In this document: one piece after another, positions 8,331 to 18,251 of the stretch | Position numbering within the stretch: the first letter of the stretch is position 1 | Layout: every line of letters starts with the position of its first letter | NCBI GenBank assembly: GCA_017646665.1 | Contig: JAGCMB010000014.1 | Coordinates: 21,424 to 85,423, forward strand | From: Bacteroidaceae bacterium | GTDB taxonomy: Bacteria; Bacteroidota; Bacteroidia; Bacteroidales; Bacteroidaceae | Direction of reading: 5' to 3' | Length of the DNA stretch: 64,000 nt | Program-made: the position numbers and the translations under genes | Notes under the pieces: generated by a model | What the model saw: the letters and a program-made list of their open reading frames with translations, nothing else | What the model was told of the DNA's origin: nothing | The model's database searches: none

Positions 8331-9611
8331 TCACTTACAGAAAGGCTTATCATCGCCCCAGCATTGTTGCATCCAGGACTTGGCCTTCGCCTCAACAGGA
8401 TTATCCTGCGGAGTCCAAAAAGAAAAAGACTCACCGCCATCAGGCAAGAACTGCTGCTTTGCAAAATGCCCCGGATAATCGTGGGAATATTTATAGCCAT
8501 CGGCATACCCAAGCTCCGCCATAAGCTTTGTAGGAGCGTTACGCAGGTGCAAAGGCACAGGCAAATTACCCGTTTCACGCACAGTCATCAATGCCTTGTT
8601 GATGCCCATATACGCCGAATTACTTTTAGGCGACGTCGCAAGATATACCACCGCCTGTGCAAGAGGAATACGCCCTTCGGGCCAGCCTATCTTTGTAACC
8701 GCATCAAAGGCGGCATTGGCAAGCAGCAATGCATTAGGATTGGCAAGACCAACATCCTCCGATGCAGAAATCACAATGCGACGGGCAATAAAGGCAGGGT
8801 CTTCACCACCTTCTATCATCCTCGCCATCCAATAAAGCGCAGCATCAGGGTCACTTCCACGAATAGACTTGATGAATGCCGAGATTATATCATAATGCAT
8901 CTCTCCATCTTTGTCATACGCTGCCGGATTCTGCTGCAAACATTGTTTCACCTTTTCATCGGTAACAACCACAGGTGTTTCAACATCACTCTCGACCACC
9001 AATTCAAGTATATTCAGCAGTTTGCGGGCATCACCACCACTATAACGCATAATGGCTGCCGTTTCACGTAATTCAACGCCACGCGATTTCAGTACATCAT
9101 CGGTAGTTATCGCATAGTCAAGCAACTGCATCAAATCATTCTGTTCCAACGATTTGAGCACATACAACTGACAGCGCGACAACAGAGGACGTATAACCTC
9201 GAAAGAAGGATTTTCGGTTGTCGCACCGATAAGCGTCACTGTTCCCGTTTCTACCGCACTCAAAAGGGAATCCTGTTGCGATTTGCTGAAACGATGAATC
9301 TCATCAATAAAAAGTATTGCACCACCACGGGAAAAAAGAGGGGAATTCTTTGCCTTCTCAATGACCTCGCGAACCTCCTTTACTCCTGCCGACACCGCGT
9401 TAAGAGTATAAAAAGGCCTATTAAGCGTATTGGCAATAATCCGGGCAATTGTAGTTTTTCCGGTTCCGGGAGGCCCCCACATAATAAATGACAGTATCCT
9501 GCCGGAATCAATCATACGTCGCAGCACAGCACCATCTCCAACAAGATGCTGCTGACCGACATAATTATCGAAAGAGGTCGGACGTAAACGCTCCGCCAAT
9601 GGTTGTGCCAT
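8331..9611 (-). CDS. rarA: Replication-associated recombination protein A (RarA/MgsA), AAA+ ATPase
   Basis: A 426-residue AAA+ clamp-loader-like ATPase acting at stalled replication forks. It opens with the family hallmark MAQPLAERLRPTSFDNYVGQ, then has Walker A GPPGTGKTT, Walker B LFIDEIHRF, sensor 1 (GATTENPSF), an SRC arginine-finger region, and the C-terminal MgsA tetramerisation domain with PEGRIPLAQAVVYLA. Length matches the family. A TTG 30 bp upstream at 9639-9641 is in frame, but it lies inside the fhs terminator hairpin, so ATG 9611 is the start. It lies downstream of fhs on the same strand; the intervening terminator suggests a separate transcript. Confidence 0.95.
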   Translation of the reverse strand: MAQPLAERLRPTSFDNYVGQQHLVGDGAVLRRMIDSGRILSFIMWGPPGTGKTTIARIIANTLNRPFYTLNAVSAGVKEVREVIEKAKNSPLFSRGGAILFIDEIHRFSKSQQDSLLSAVETGTVTLIGATTENPSFEVIRPLLSRCQLYVLKSLEQNDLMQLLDYAITTDDVLKSRGVELRETAAIMRYSGGDARKLLNILELVVESDVETPVVVTDEKVKQCLQQNPAAYDKDGEMHYDIISAFIKSIRGSDPDAALYWMARMIEGGEDPAFIARRIVISASEDVGLANPNALLLANAAFDAVTKIGWPEGRIPLAQAVVYLATSPKSNSAYMGINKALMTVRETGNLPVPLHLRNAPTKLMAELGYADGYKYSHDYPGHFAKQQFLPDGGESFSFWTPQDNPVEAKAKSWMQQCWGDDKPFCK

Positions 9612-9621
9612 AACTGCTATA

Positions 9622-9651
9622 TTAAAAATGGCGCGCACCAATGCGCGCCAT
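9622..9651 (-). terminator. Intrinsic terminator of fhs
   Basis: A perfect 9-bp GC-rich stem (ATGGCGCGC / GCGCGCCAT) at 9628-9651 with a 6-nt loop is followed on the minus strand by TTTTT. It sits between the fhs stop and the rarA start. Confidence 0.85.
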
Positions 9652-9674
9652 CCAATTTATCACTAAACGCTTCC

Positions 9675-11336
9675 TTAGCTCAATCCTACGATTTCACCAT
9701 CAACAAAATCAATGCAATTTGCCTGTGGTACCTTTGGCAATCCCGGCATACGGATAATATCACCGGCAATAGCAACAATCATCTCTGCACCGGCATTCAG
9801 CACTACATCACGGATTTGCAGATTAAAGTCCTTGACAGCACCATAACGTGTTGCATCCGCACTGAAAGAGAACTGTGTCTTGGCAATACATACAGGACAT
9901 TTTGCAAGACCATACTTCTCGGCAAGCTTGATACGGTCAAGCGCAGGCTTTGCAAATGTAACCGAAGCTGCACCATATATCTTCTTTGCAACCTTCTCGA
10001 TTTTTGTCTGAACACTATCCTCGTCGTCGTATGTGAATTCCAAAGCCTTTGAAGGATTGTTCTCTATTGTATCAACAACAATCTGAGCCATCTCCACAGC
10101 ACCCTCGCCACCCAATGCGAACGCATTGTTGATTACAAATGGCAAGCCAAGTTCCTGCTCGCAGTGGTTACGGAGCAATGCCATCTCCTCATCTGTATCA
10201 GTAGCAAAACGATTAAACACGACAATAACCGACTGACCGAACGAACGGAGATTGGCAACGTGACGGTCGAGATTAGCAAGACCATTGCGCAAGCCCTCCA
10301 TATCGGGCTCCTTAATCTTGTCAAGTTCAACGCCACCGTGCATCTTCAAGCCCTGAGCAGTTGCAACAATGACGGTTGCATCGGGCTGCAGGCCACTCTT
10401 GCGGCAAAGGATATTATAGAATTTCTCAGCACCCAGGTCGGCACCGAAACCGGCCTCGGTAATTGTATATTCACTATGAGCGAGAGCCATCTTTGTAGCC
10501 AACTGCGAGTTACAGCCGTGAGCAATGTTAGCAAAAGGTCCGCCGTGGATAATGGCAGGAGTATTCTCTGTTGTCTGTACAAGGTTCGGCTGAATGGCAT
10601 CCTTCAACAACACCATAATCGCGCCGGCCACGCCCAAATCCTTTACAGTGAAAGGCTCACCGGCATAGGTGTAACCAAGCATAATATTCTCAATGCGACG
10701 ACGCAAATCTTCTTCGTCGCTCGCAAGACAAAGAATAGCCATCAATTCCGACGCCGGAGTGATATCAAAGCCAGCCTGCTCTACAATACCATTTGTAGCA
10801 GGGCCAATACCTGTGATGATTGAGCGCAAAGAGCGGTCATTCACATCAAGTACACGACGCCACAGAATTTCCTTCAGTCCAAAGCCATCCTTTGCGTGCT
10901 GATAGAGATAGTTGTCAAGCAACGCCGAAATCATATTGTGCGCCGAGGTTATCGCGTGGAAGTCACCTGTAAAGTGAAGGTTTATCTTCTCCATTGGAAG
11001 AACCTGAGCATAACCACCACCGGCAGCACCACCCTTCATACCGAAACAGGGGCCAAGTGAAGGCTCACGAAGAGCGACAACAGCCTTCTTGCCAATTTTA
11101 TTAAGGCCAAGAGCAAGACCAATCGATACAGTTGTCTTGCCGATACCCGCCTTTGTAGCAGTGATAGCAGTCACAAGAATCAACTTACCCTTCTGCTTGC
11201 CGATAAGGTTCAAAGGCAACTTGGCGATATACTTGCCATAATGTTCTAGGTCATTGGCATCGATACCTATCTGCGCTGCCACATTTTCGATACGCTCAAG
11301 TTTGGTTTCGTGAGCAATTTGAATGTCACTCTTCAT
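9675..11336 (-). CDS. fhs: Formate--tetrahydrofolate ligase
   Basis: A 553-residue cytoplasmic enzyme making 10-formyl-THF from formate, THF and ATP for purine and one-carbon metabolism; the length is that of the family (about 555). The N-terminal P-loop segment [20 protein letters not shown], the substrate segment [20 protein letters not shown], the [14 protein letters not shown] motif and the C-terminal [13 protein letters not shown] are all present. It is transcribed alone from a TATCTTCG promoter shared back to back with the adjacent glycosyltransferase gene, and ends at a strong hairpin. Confidence 0.97.
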   Translation of the reverse strand: MKSDIQIAHETKLERIENVAAQIGIDANDLEHYGKYIAKLPLNLIGKQKGKLILVTAITATKAGIGKTTVSIGLALGLNKIGKKAVVALREPSLGPCFGMKGGAAGGGYAQVLPMEKINLHFTGDFHAITSAHNMISALLDNYLYQHAKDGFGLKEILWRRVLDVNDRSLRSIITGIGPATNGIVEQAGFDITPASELMAILCLASDEEDLRRRIENIMLGYTYAGEPFTVKDLGVAGAIMVLLKDAIQPNLVQTTENTPAIIHGGPFANIAHGCNSQLATKMALAHSEYTITEAGFGADLGAEKFYNILCRKSGLQPDATVIVATAQGLKMHGGVELDKIKEPDMEGLRNGLANLDRHVANLRSFGQSVIVVFNRFATDTDEEMALLRNHCEQELGLPFVINNAFALGGEGAVEMAQIVVDTIENNPSKALEFTYDDEDSVQTKIEKVAKKIYGAASVTFAKPALDRIKLAEKYGLAKCPVCIAKTQFSFSADATRYGAVKDFNLQIRDVVLNAGAEMIVAIAGDIIRMPGLPKVPQANCIDFVDGEIVGLS

Positions 11337-11376
11337 AAATATGTGTTTTATTGGTTATAAAATTCATTTTACCACG

Positions 11377-11409
11377 CGAAGATAATAAAATATATTCATA
11401 TTATTGCAA
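11377..11409 (-). promoter_or_regulatory. Predicted fhs promoter
   Basis: On the minus strand a TTG (11407-11409) and TATCTTCG (11377-11384) are separated by 22 bp. The predicted leader to ATG 11336 is about 35 nt. Confidence 0.5.
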
Positions 11410-11424
11410 TCATTCAGTAACTCG

Positions 11425-11456
11425 TTGTGAATATTGGAGCAAGTTTTATATCTTTG
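11425..11456 (+). promoter_or_regulatory. Predicted promoter of the GT2 gene
   Basis: A TTG (11425-11427) and an exact TATCTTTG (11449-11456) are 21 bp apart. It lies 27 bp before ATG 11483 and excludes in-frame starts further upstream such as 11351. Confidence 0.6.
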
Positions 11457-11482
11457 CAACAAAAGGCAAACATCACGGCTAT

Positions 11483-12358
11483 ATGTTATCAATATTAATC
11501 CCTGTCAAGAATTTCGATTCCCACCGACTCATCAACGAGCTCCACACACAAGGTGAAGCATTGGGAATCCCTTTTGAAATTCTTGTCGCCGAAGATGGCA
11601 CCGACAGCGGTATGTTGCATCTGAACAAAATAGCCGACATCCTTCTCCATTGCAAAAGAATAGTAAAAAAAGACAACATCGGGCGAGCCGGCATACGCAA
11701 CCTGTTGGCACACGAGGCACAATACCCCAACCTAATATTCATCGACAGCGACGCCATTGTCGAGAAAAAGGATTTCCTTGCTGCATACATTTCAGCACTA
11801 AAAGAGTATAAAGTCGTTTGTGGCGGTCTACATCACGCCGACGAGCTGTCGGACAAGCACTGTTCACTCCGTTACACATACGAGAAGAATGCCGACAAGA
11901 CACGCTGCGCAGCCACACGCAACAAAGCCCCGTACGACAAATTCACGACCTTCAACTTCGCAATCAAGAGAGAGGTCTTTACGTCAATTTTATTTGACAA
12001 ATCAATAACTGAATACGGATACGAAGATGTCCTTTTTGGCAAAGAACTCGAGAAACGTGGTGTAGAAATCCTACACATTGACAACAGGCTATTGCACACC
12101 GGTCTTGAGGACAACGCCACATTTCTCGCAAAGACCGAACAGTCACTGACCACACTTCACGGAATCAGAGAAAAAATCGGGCGCACGCCACTACTCAACA
12201 TTGCCGACAAGCTAACACGTTACCACCTCGCCGGGCTATTTATGAGATACTGGCACTACCGCAGGAAACATTTGAGAAAGAACCTACTCGGCAATTCACC
12301 GTCACTGCTAAAATTCAACATCTACAAGCTAGGATATTTCCTTTCATTGAGCCGGTAA
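11483..12358 (+). CDS. Family 2 glycosyltransferase
   Basis: A 291-residue GT-A enzyme. MLSILIPVKNFDS opens the nucleotide-binding fold, EDGTDSG fits the sugar-nucleotide loop, and IDSDAI gives the metal-binding DxD-type motif (DSD). A later NRLLHTGLEDN segment may hold the acceptor-side acidic residue. The C-terminus is basic and possibly membrane associated. The start at 11483 is chosen because a TAnnTTTG promoter ends at 11456 and homology to GT2 begins exactly there. It is monocistronic, divergent from fhs, with a weak terminator overlapping the stop. Donor and acceptor are unknown. Confidence 0.88.
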   Translation: MLSILIPVKNFDSHRLINELHTQGEALGIPFEILVAEDGTDSGMLHLNKIADILLHCKRIVKKDNIGRAGIRNLLAHEAQYPNLIFIDSDAIVEKKDFLAAYISALKEYKVVCGGLHHADELSDKHCSLRYTYEKNADKTRCAATRNKAPYDKFTTFNFAIKREVFTSILFDKSITEYGYEDVLFGKELEKRGVEILHIDNRLLHTGLEDNATFLAKTEQSLTTLHGIREKIGRTPLLNIADKLTRYHLAGLFMRYWHYRRKHLRKNLLGNSPSLLKFNIYKLGYFLSLSR

Positions 12359-12380
12359 AAGCACCGGCTTAAACTTTTTT
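12350..12380 (+). terminator. Probable terminator overlapping the GT2 stop codon
   Basis: A 7-bp stem AGCCGGT / ACCGGCT (12350-12369) followed by TAAACTTTTTTT. The left arm covers the end of the coding region. Confidence 0.55.
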
Positions 12381-12414
12381 TGGCCACTACAAGATTTAAA
12401 ACCACGGCAACAGC

Positions 12415-12443
12415 TTGTTTTAAGAAAAAAAGATTTATTTTTG
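12415..12443 (+). promoter_or_regulatory. Predicted glnS promoter
   Basis: TTG at 12415-12417 and TATTTTTG at 12436-12443, spaced 18 bp, lie 58 bp before ATG 12502. Confidence 0.55.
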
Positions 12444-12501
12444 TAGATTGAAATCATAGATTTCATAAAACATCGATTATAAACACTAAAACAACATAGC
12501 A

Positions 12502-14244
12502 ATGGTAGAAATCAACGAAACTGAAAAAAGCGAGAAGAAAAGCATCAGTTTTATAGAGCAGATTATTGTAAACGACCTTGAAAAAGGCAAGAACGGCAAC
12601 AAGGTTCAGACACGTTTCCCACCCGAACCCAACGGCTACCTGCACATAGGCCACGCAAAGGCAATATGTATGGACTTTGGTATGGCACAGAAATACAACG
12701 GTATATGCAACCTGCGTTTCGACGACACGAACCCCACAAAAGAAGATGTAGAGTATGTTGATGCCATTATGGAGGATATCAAATGGCTGGGATTCGATTG
12801 GGCAAACGTATATTATGCATCGGACTATTTCGACCAGCTATGGGACTTTGCCATCAAGCTCATCAAGGAGGGTAAGGCATATATTGACGAACAAAGCGCA
12901 GAGCAGATTGCAGAGCAGAAGGGCACACCGACACAACCCGGAACAAATAGTCCCTACCGCGACCGCCCCATTGAGGAGAGTCTTGAACTTTTCCAGAAAA
13001 TGAACACCGGCGAGATTGAAGAGGGGAAAATGGTTCTTCGCGCCAAGATTGATATGGCAAGCCCCAATATGCACTTCCGCGACCCAATTATCTACCGCGT
13101 TGTGAAAGCAGCTCACCACCGCACCGGCGAAAAATGGAAAGCATACCCGATGTATGACTTCGCACACGGCCAGAGCGACTATTTCGAAGGCGTGACACAC
13201 TCACTCTGCACCCTGGAATTTGTGCCACACCGCCCCTTGTACGATCTTTTTGTCGATTGGGTAAAAGACGGCAAAGACCTTGACGACAACCGTCCACGCC
13301 AGTACGAATTCAACAAGCTCAATCTCAACTACACACTTATGAGCAAGCGCAATCTGCTCATTCTCGTAAAGGAGGGATTGGTAAACGGCTGGGACGATCC
13401 ACGTATGCCGACACTCTGCGGATTCCGTCGCCGTGGCTACTCACCAGAATCAATCAGGAATTTTGTTGACAAAATCGGATACACCACATACGACGCACTC
13501 AACGACTTCGCACTGCTTGAGAGCGCTGTACGTGAAGACCTCAACAGCCGTGCGACACGCGTATCGGCAGTCATCAACCCTGTAAAACTCACAATCACCA
13601 ACTACCCCGAGGAGCAGGTGGAGGAGCTTACTGCAATAAACAACCCCGAGCGTCCCGAAGACGGCACACACACCATTGAGTTCTGCCGCGAACTATGGAT
13701 TGAGCGCGACGACTTTATGGAAGACGCACCAAAGAACTACTTCCGTCTGACTCCAGGTCGCGAAGTACGTCTAAAGAACGCATACATCGTAATGTGCACA
13801 GGCTGCAACAAGGACGAGAACGGAAACATAACAGAGGTTCTGTGTGAATACATTCCACAAACAAAGACTGGCGAGGCCGATGCAAACCGCAAGGTTAAGA
13901 GTACAATCCATTGGGTAAGCCGCCGTCACTGCCTCAATGCCGAAGTCCGTCTGTACGACCGTCTTTGGAGCGCAGAAAACCCACGCGACGAGATGGCAGC
14001 CATCCGCGAAGCCAAGAACTGCGATGCACTCACTGCAATGACGGAGATGATAAATCCCGATTCACTAAAGATACTCAAAGAGTGTAAAGTCGAGAAATAT
14101 CTTGCCGAGGGCAAACCTCTTGACTATCTGCAATTCCAGCGCATTGGCTATTTCAACATCGACCCGGCTTCAACACCCGAGAACCTTATCTTCAACCGCA
14201 CAGTCTCTTTGAAGGACACCTGGAACAAGCTCAAGGGAAAATAA
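12502..14244 (+). CDS. glnS: Glutaminyl-tRNA synthetase
   Basis: A 580-residue class I synthetase charging tRNA-Gln directly. It has the HIGH motif in PNGYLHIGHAKA and the KMSKS equivalent LMSKRN, FDDTNP and the Gln/Glu-specific CGFRRRGY segment, followed by C-terminal anticodon-binding beta-barrels ending near NRTVSLKDTW. Length and order match bacterial GlnRS. It has its own TAnnTTTG promoter. The next gene (TPR protein) starts 24 bp after the stop with no hairpin between, so they may be cotranscribed. Confidence 0.97.
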   Translation: MVEINETEKSEKKSISFIEQIIVNDLEKGKNGNKVQTRFPPEPNGYLHIGHAKAICMDFGMAQKYNGICNLRFDDTNPTKEDVEYVDAIMEDIKWLGFDWANVYYASDYFDQLWDFAIKLIKEGKAYIDEQSAEQIAEQKGTPTQPGTNSPYRDRPIEESLELFQKMNTGEIEEGKMVLRAKIDMASPNMHFRDPIIYRVVKAAHHRTGEKWKAYPMYDFAHGQSDYFEGVTHSLCTLEFVPHRPLYDLFVDWVKDGKDLDDNRPRQYEFNKLNLNYTLMSKRNLLILVKEGLVNGWDDPRMPTLCGFRRRGYSPESIRNFVDKIGYTTYDALNDFALLESAVREDLNSRATRVSAVINPVKLTITNYPEEQVEELTAINNPERPEDGTHTIEFCRELWIERDDFMEDAPKNYFRLTPGREVRLKNAYIVMCTGCNKDENGNITEVLCEYIPQTKTGEADANRKVKSTIHWVSRRHCLNAEVRLYDRLWSAENPRDEMAAIREAKNCDALTAMTEMINPDSLKILKECKVEKYLAEGKPLDYLQFQRIGYFNIDPASTPENLIFNRTVSLKDTWNKLKGK

Positions 14245-14268
14245 AGACAAAGGCTGTCAAGAATAGCA

Positions 14269-15690
14269 ATGAACAACGACAAAGGATATTTTGAATCATC
14301 CGAGTTCCGCGAACTGCTTGCCAAATATGAGAACTCCATTAAGTTGGGGATGAGTATCTACTTCGGCATAGACGAGTTCGTGGACCTCCTGTCGTATTAT
14401 CTCTCCATAGACAAAAGCGAAGAGGCCGAAAATGTACTCGAAGCTGCAAAGCGCCTTCATCCTACAGCACCTGAAAACACAAAAATGGAAATCAGACTAC
14501 TGCTGTATGCTGGTGAAGCAAGAAAGGCCCTTGAACTGTTCAAGGAACTGAAGTACATTGAAGAGGCTGAAATGCTGACAATAAAGGCCGAAATTATGGT
14601 CGCATTACGTGATTTCAAGCAGGCTCACGACATAGCAATAGAACTATTGCAAAAATCAATGCCCGGACAAGAAAGCATTTACGAAGGCCTGGAAATACTT
14701 CTTGATTGTGGATTTGCGCTTGACGCCTTGGAAATTTGCGAAACAGCCTTAAAAGCAGCACCACAACAGACTAGCCTCTACGAGGTAAAAGCCGAGTGCC
14801 TTATTGAATTGCAACGCATAAACGAAGCTGTAAGAATATACAACAAGCTACTCGACAGCAACCCCTACTCAACATTCTACTGGGAGCAATTGGGACACAT
14901 ATATTATATGGTCAAGAAATTCGGCAAGAGTCTTGAGTGTTTCGAATACGAAAGTGCAATAAACGAGGATATTGAATATGCCAATATGATGCAGGCATAC
15001 TGTTACTACCATCTTCGGGATTACAGTTCTGCAAAAAAACTTTTTGCTACGCTTGCCGACAAATACCGCAACACAGTAACACCAATATTCTACATAGGAC
15101 TTTGCCACTATTACGAGGGGAAGATAGAAGAGGCCATCACCGCCTTTGACATTGCAATAGGCAACGCACAAGAGGGAACCATTTCAATGATGTTGGCAAG
15201 AATAAACAAAGCGATATTGCTCGACCTCTCGGGGGAGCAATCAGTTGCAGACGACGCAATGTCAATGGCACTGCTTATGCACCCCGACAATATGAAGCAG
15301 TTGGTACTCACGGAGAAACGCCTATACGATTTACGCGACAAGGAAAATCTCACCTTCGACGATATGAACATTATCGAAACAAAGGAATGGAACACCGAGG
15401 AGACATTGTACAGGCTTGGAGTCCACCTTGTCAAGCACAACCATCTGACACTCGGTAAAAGGGTCTTGAACTACTGCCGTGACATCTGCTACGACAAATC
15501 CGACGTTGACGCATATCTCGCCTACATCCTTTGGAACACAGACAAAAAAGAACAAGCATTGGAAGCTATTGAAAATGCACTTGACGGACGTTCCAACGAA
15601 CTGTTCGAGCTATTCGACATCCCATACAATGCAAATATAAGTTCCACGTCATTCATAGAACAGATAAAACAGAAAGAGAGCAGTAACTAA
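14269..15690 (+). CDS. Tetratricopeptide-repeat protein
   Basis: A 473-residue, soluble, entirely helical protein built from TPR-like 34-residue units (ALDALEICETALKAAPQQTS, INEAVRIYNKLLDSNPYSTF, KIEEAITAFDIAIGNAQEGT). There is no signal peptide or membrane segment, so it is predicted cytoplasmic. Such proteins are scaffolds; no catalytic residues are recognisable. It follows glnS by 24 bp and may share its transcript. A hairpin spans its stop codon. Confidence 0.85.
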   Translation: MNNDKGYFESSEFRELLAKYENSIKLGMSIYFGIDEFVDLLSYYLSIDKSEEAENVLEAAKRLHPTAPENTKMEIRLLLYAGEARKALELFKELKYIEEAEMLTIKAEIMVALRDFKQAHDIAIELLQKSMPGQESIYEGLEILLDCGFALDALEICETALKAAPQQTSLYEVKAECLIELQRINEAVRIYNKLLDSNPYSTFYWEQLGHIYYMVKKFGKSLECFEYESAINEDIEYANMMQAYCYYHLRDYSSAKKLFATLADKYRNTVTPIFYIGLCHYYEGKIEEAITAFDIAIGNAQEGTISMMLARINKAILLDLSGEQSVADDAMSMALLMHPDNMKQLVLTEKRLYDLRDKENLTFDDMNIIETKEWNTEETLYRLGVHLVKHNHLTLGKRVLNYCRDICYDKSDVDAYLAYILWNTDKKEQALEAIENALDGRSNELFELFDIPYNANISSTSFIEQIKQKESSN

Positions 15691-15704
15691 GACACTGCTC
15701 TCTT
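15674..15704 (+). terminator. Hairpin over the TPR gene stop, shared with manC
   Basis: Arms AAGAGAGCAGT (15674-15684) and ACTGCTCTCTT (15694-15704) form an 11-bp perfect stem enclosing the TAA stop. It lies between convergent genes, so it can serve either strand. Confidence 0.65.
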
Positions 15705-15734
15705 CAATTATTTCAAAAATACGCTCCAAGCATA

Positions 15735-16799
15735 TTATTTCTCTTCGGCAAAATCCTTTATCCTGTTTTCATCGGCCATCTTACAAACCAACAAATGACC
15801 CCCATTCTCTGCTACAATACAATCGTCAACACCAATCACTGCAACACTCTTCATTGTACGCGTATTTATTACACAACCACGGGAATCAGAGAACTTTGCA
15901 TCCACGCCCAAAGCAGCATTACCATTCATATCCTTTGGAACATTACAGTACAATGACATCCAGGTACCAAGATCGCTCCATCCGAAATTGGATGGAAATA
16001 CAAAAATCTCTTCTGCACGTTCCATAATTGCATAATCAACAGAAATACTTCGACATTCAGGGAAGTGCTCATTCACAAGTTCCTGTTCCTTATCTGTATA
16101 ATAGTATGGCAACAGGGATTCAAAGACCGAAGCTATTGGCGATTGGTACACCCTGAACGCATTTACGATTGTTGAAACATTCCAGATAAAGATACCGGAG
16201 TTCCAATAGAAATTGTTTTTTGCGATATAGGACTGTGCAATCTCCAACGAAGGTTTTTCCTTAAAAGAGTCGACACGAAAGACCTCTTTGTTTGCCAACG
16301 ACGAACTACCAAGCACAGCCTCAATATAGCCATATCCCGTTTCAGGTCGGGTTGGTTTTATTCCCAAAGTGAGTATTGCATCCGAATCTGCAACGAAATT
16401 AAGCGACGACTTTATCACACGCTGGAACTCTTGAACATCTGCAACAAAATGGTCACTTGGTGTAACAACCATATTGGCATTGGGAAAGCGTTTCTTTATC
16501 TTCCAGGCTGCATAGGCAATACAAGGGGCTGTATTGCGACGACAAGGCTCCTTCAAGATATTCTCTTCCAAAATCATAGGCAACTGCTCTTTCACCAACG
16601 GAGCATATTTCTCAGATGTAAGCACCCACACATTTTCCATTGGACAAATGCCCTTAAAGCGTTCAACGGTAAGTTGCAATAACGATTTACCACATCCCAG
16701 CACATCAATAAACTGCTTGGGACAATCGGCGGTACTCATAGGCCAGAAACGGCTTCCTACTCCACCCGCCATAATAACAATATGATTGGAAGTTTCCAT
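15735..16799 (-). CDS. manC: Mannose-1-phosphate guanylyltransferase
   Basis: A 354-residue nucleotidyltransferase making GDP-mannose from mannose-1-phosphate and GTP for mannose- or fucose-containing surface glycans. The signature IVIMAGGVGSRFWPMSTADC with the pyrophosphorylase GG.GSR loop is at the N-terminus. TPSDHFV, RPETGYGYIE, FKEKPS and YWNSGIFIW follow in family order. The length corresponds to the single-domain type without the PMI domain seen in bifunctional ManC/AlgA. It is monocistronic with a -33/-7 promoter pair upstream. Confidence 0.93.
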   Translation of the reverse strand: METSNHIVIMAGGVGSRFWPMSTADCPKQFIDVLGCGKSLLQLTVERFKGICPMENVWVLTSEKYAPLVKEQLPMILEENILKEPCRRNTAPCIAYAAWKIKKRFPNANMVVTPSDHFVADVQEFQRVIKSSLNFVADSDAILTLGIKPTRPETGYGYIEAVLGSSSLANKEVFRVDSFKEKPSLEIAQSYIAKNNFYWNSGIFIWNVSTIVNAFRVYQSPIASVFESLLPYYYTDKEQELVNEHFPECRSISVDYAIMERAEEIFVFPSNFGWSDLGTWMSLYCNVPKDMNGNAALGVDAKFSDSRGCVINTRTMKSVAVIGVDDCIVAENGGHLLVCKMADENRIKDFAEEK

Positions 16800-16865
16800 A
16801 TTCTTTGTTAATATTATTCAACAAAACCGGTTCTTTTTTGTTATCAAAACAAATGAAATCCATTG

Positions 16866-16896
16866 CAAATTTATATAAAAATACGAAAAACGTCAA
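16866..16896 (-). promoter_or_regulatory. Predicted manC promoter
   Basis: On the minus strand a TTG (16894-16896) and TAAATTTG (16866-16873) are 20 bp apart, about 65 bp upstream of the start codon. Confidence 0.5.
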
Positions 16897-17003
16897 TATC
16901 AGATACATTTTATTCATATATCACATAAACAACTATATATAGAACTATTTTTATAATTCACAGATTTAAATTGACAAAACTATCTTTTTTAAAATAAAAC
17001 AAT

Positions 17004-17011
17004 TATATTTG
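17004..17011 (+). promoter_or_regulatory. Predicted -7 element of the WecA/TagO-like gene
   Basis: TATATTTG lies 33 bp before ATG 17045 in an A/T-rich intergenic region. No convincing -33 element was found. Confidence 0.45.
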
Positions 17012-17044
17012 CAAAAAGTAAGATAACAAATACTTCAAAAAACA

Positions 17045-18211
17045 ATGTCAAGTATCCAACATATCATACTTCCAGCATTGCTTGCTTTCTTAGGAACATT
17101 GTGGATTCATCCCAAAGTTCTTAAAATTGCAATACTTAAAAACCTGGTAGACAACCCCGATGCAAGAAAACTACAGCGTAACCCGGTACCGGTAATGGGT
17201 GGCGTGGCTGTTTTCTTCGGCATCGTCATTGGCTTGTGCAGTTCACAAGCAATGTTCAACAGCGCAACCACTTTCATGCTCATTTCGGCAATGATGATTA
17301 TGTTGTACATTGGAACCATTGACGACATCATCGACCTGTCACCAAACATTCGTTTTTTTGTAGAGATTATCGTTATTGCTTGGCTGATTTATGCAACTAA
17401 ATCATCAATAAATTGTTTTTGGGGACTTTGGGGAGTGATGAATATTCCAGAATGGGCCTCATACATACTGACTATCTTCGCATCAGTGGGCATTATAAAT
17501 GCTGTCAATCTGATTGACGGCGTGAACGGCCTTTCATCGGGATACTGCTTTATGTCGTCGGTACTATTCGCTATATTCTTCTATATATCGGGTAACCAGA
17601 TTATGGCCTCTCTTGCAATATCAGCAGCAGGAGCAATTATCCCATTTTTTCTCCACAATGTATTTGGCAATAAAACAAAAATGTTTATTGGCGACGGAGG
17701 CACATTGGTCATTGGCACATTGATGGCAATGTTTGTAATGAACATCCTTGAACAACAGACAGAGTGTTCGGCACTTGCCAATGAAGGCGTAGGTCTAATA
17801 CCGTTCAGTCTTGCGGTAATGTCAATCCCGGTGTTTGACACCCTGCGCGTGATGTCTACCCGAATCTTGAACAAGAAATCGCCATTCAGCCCCGACAAGA
17901 CACACCTGCACCATTTGTTCATTGATTTAGGATTTTCACATATCGGCACAACAATTTCAATATTGTCACTGAACTTTCTTATCGTTGCAATATGGTTTGT
18001 GTCGTATAAATTAGGAGCATCAGTTGATATACAATTATATATTGTTGTAGGCTGCAGTCTTTTGTCAACATTCATTTTCTACTGGTTTGCTAAAAGACAA
18101 ATCAACAACAACACAAAAAAACTGAAGGTATTAAAAAGCATCGCAAAGACATTGCAATTTGAAAAGAAAGGTATATGGCGTACCATTCAACGAATAATTG
18201 ACAAGCTATAA
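17045..18211 (+). CDS. WecA/TagO-like undecaprenyl-phosphate sugar-1-phosphate transferase (GT4/MraY family)
   Basis: A 388-residue polytopic inner-membrane enzyme with about ten helices. Family motifs are visible: DNPDARK.Q..PVP.MGG near residue 36, IDDIIDLSP, NLIDGVNGLSSG, the catalytic-loop MFIGDGGTLVIG, and the Mg-binding histidine motif PDKTHLHHLF. It transfers a UDP-HexNAc phosphosugar to the undecaprenyl carrier, the first step of O-antigen, capsule or other surface glycan synthesis. UDP-GlcNAc specificity is the usual reading but is not proven. It is monocistronic and ends at a GC-rich bidirectional terminator. Confidence 0.92.
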   Translation: MSSIQHIILPALLAFLGTLWIHPKVLKIAILKNLVDNPDARKLQRNPVPVMGGVAVFFGIVIGLCSSQAMFNSATTFMLISAMMIMLYIGTIDDIIDLSPNIRFFVEIIVIAWLIYATKSSINCFWGLWGVMNIPEWASYILTIFASVGIINAVNLIDGVNGLSSGYCFMSSVLFAIFFYISGNQIMASLAISAAGAIIPFFLHNVFGNKTKMFIGDGGTLVIGTLMAMFVMNILEQQTECSALANEGVGLIPFSLAVMSIPVFDTLRVMSTRILNKKSPFSPDKTHLHHLFIDLGFSHIGTTISILSLNFLIVAIWFVSYKLGASVDIQLYIVVGCSLLSTFIFYWFAKRQINNNTKKLKVLKSIAKTLQFEKKGIWRTIQRIIDKL

Positions 18212-18217
18212 AATAAC

Positions 18218-18244
18218 AAAAAAGGCGGCTTTGCCGCCTTTTTT
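18218..18244. terminator. Bidirectional intrinsic terminator
   Basis: AAAAAAGGCGGC / GCCGCCTTTTTT with a TTT loop gives a GC stem flanked by A and T tracts on both sides, between the convergent ends of the WecA-like gene and the T9SS plug gene. Confidence 0.9.
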
Positions 18245-18251
18245 GTTACAA

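Noticed and set aside
8280..9071. Plus-strand frames in 8280-9071 and 10164-10823
   Set aside because: Antisense to rarA and fhs, both of which carry complete family motifs.
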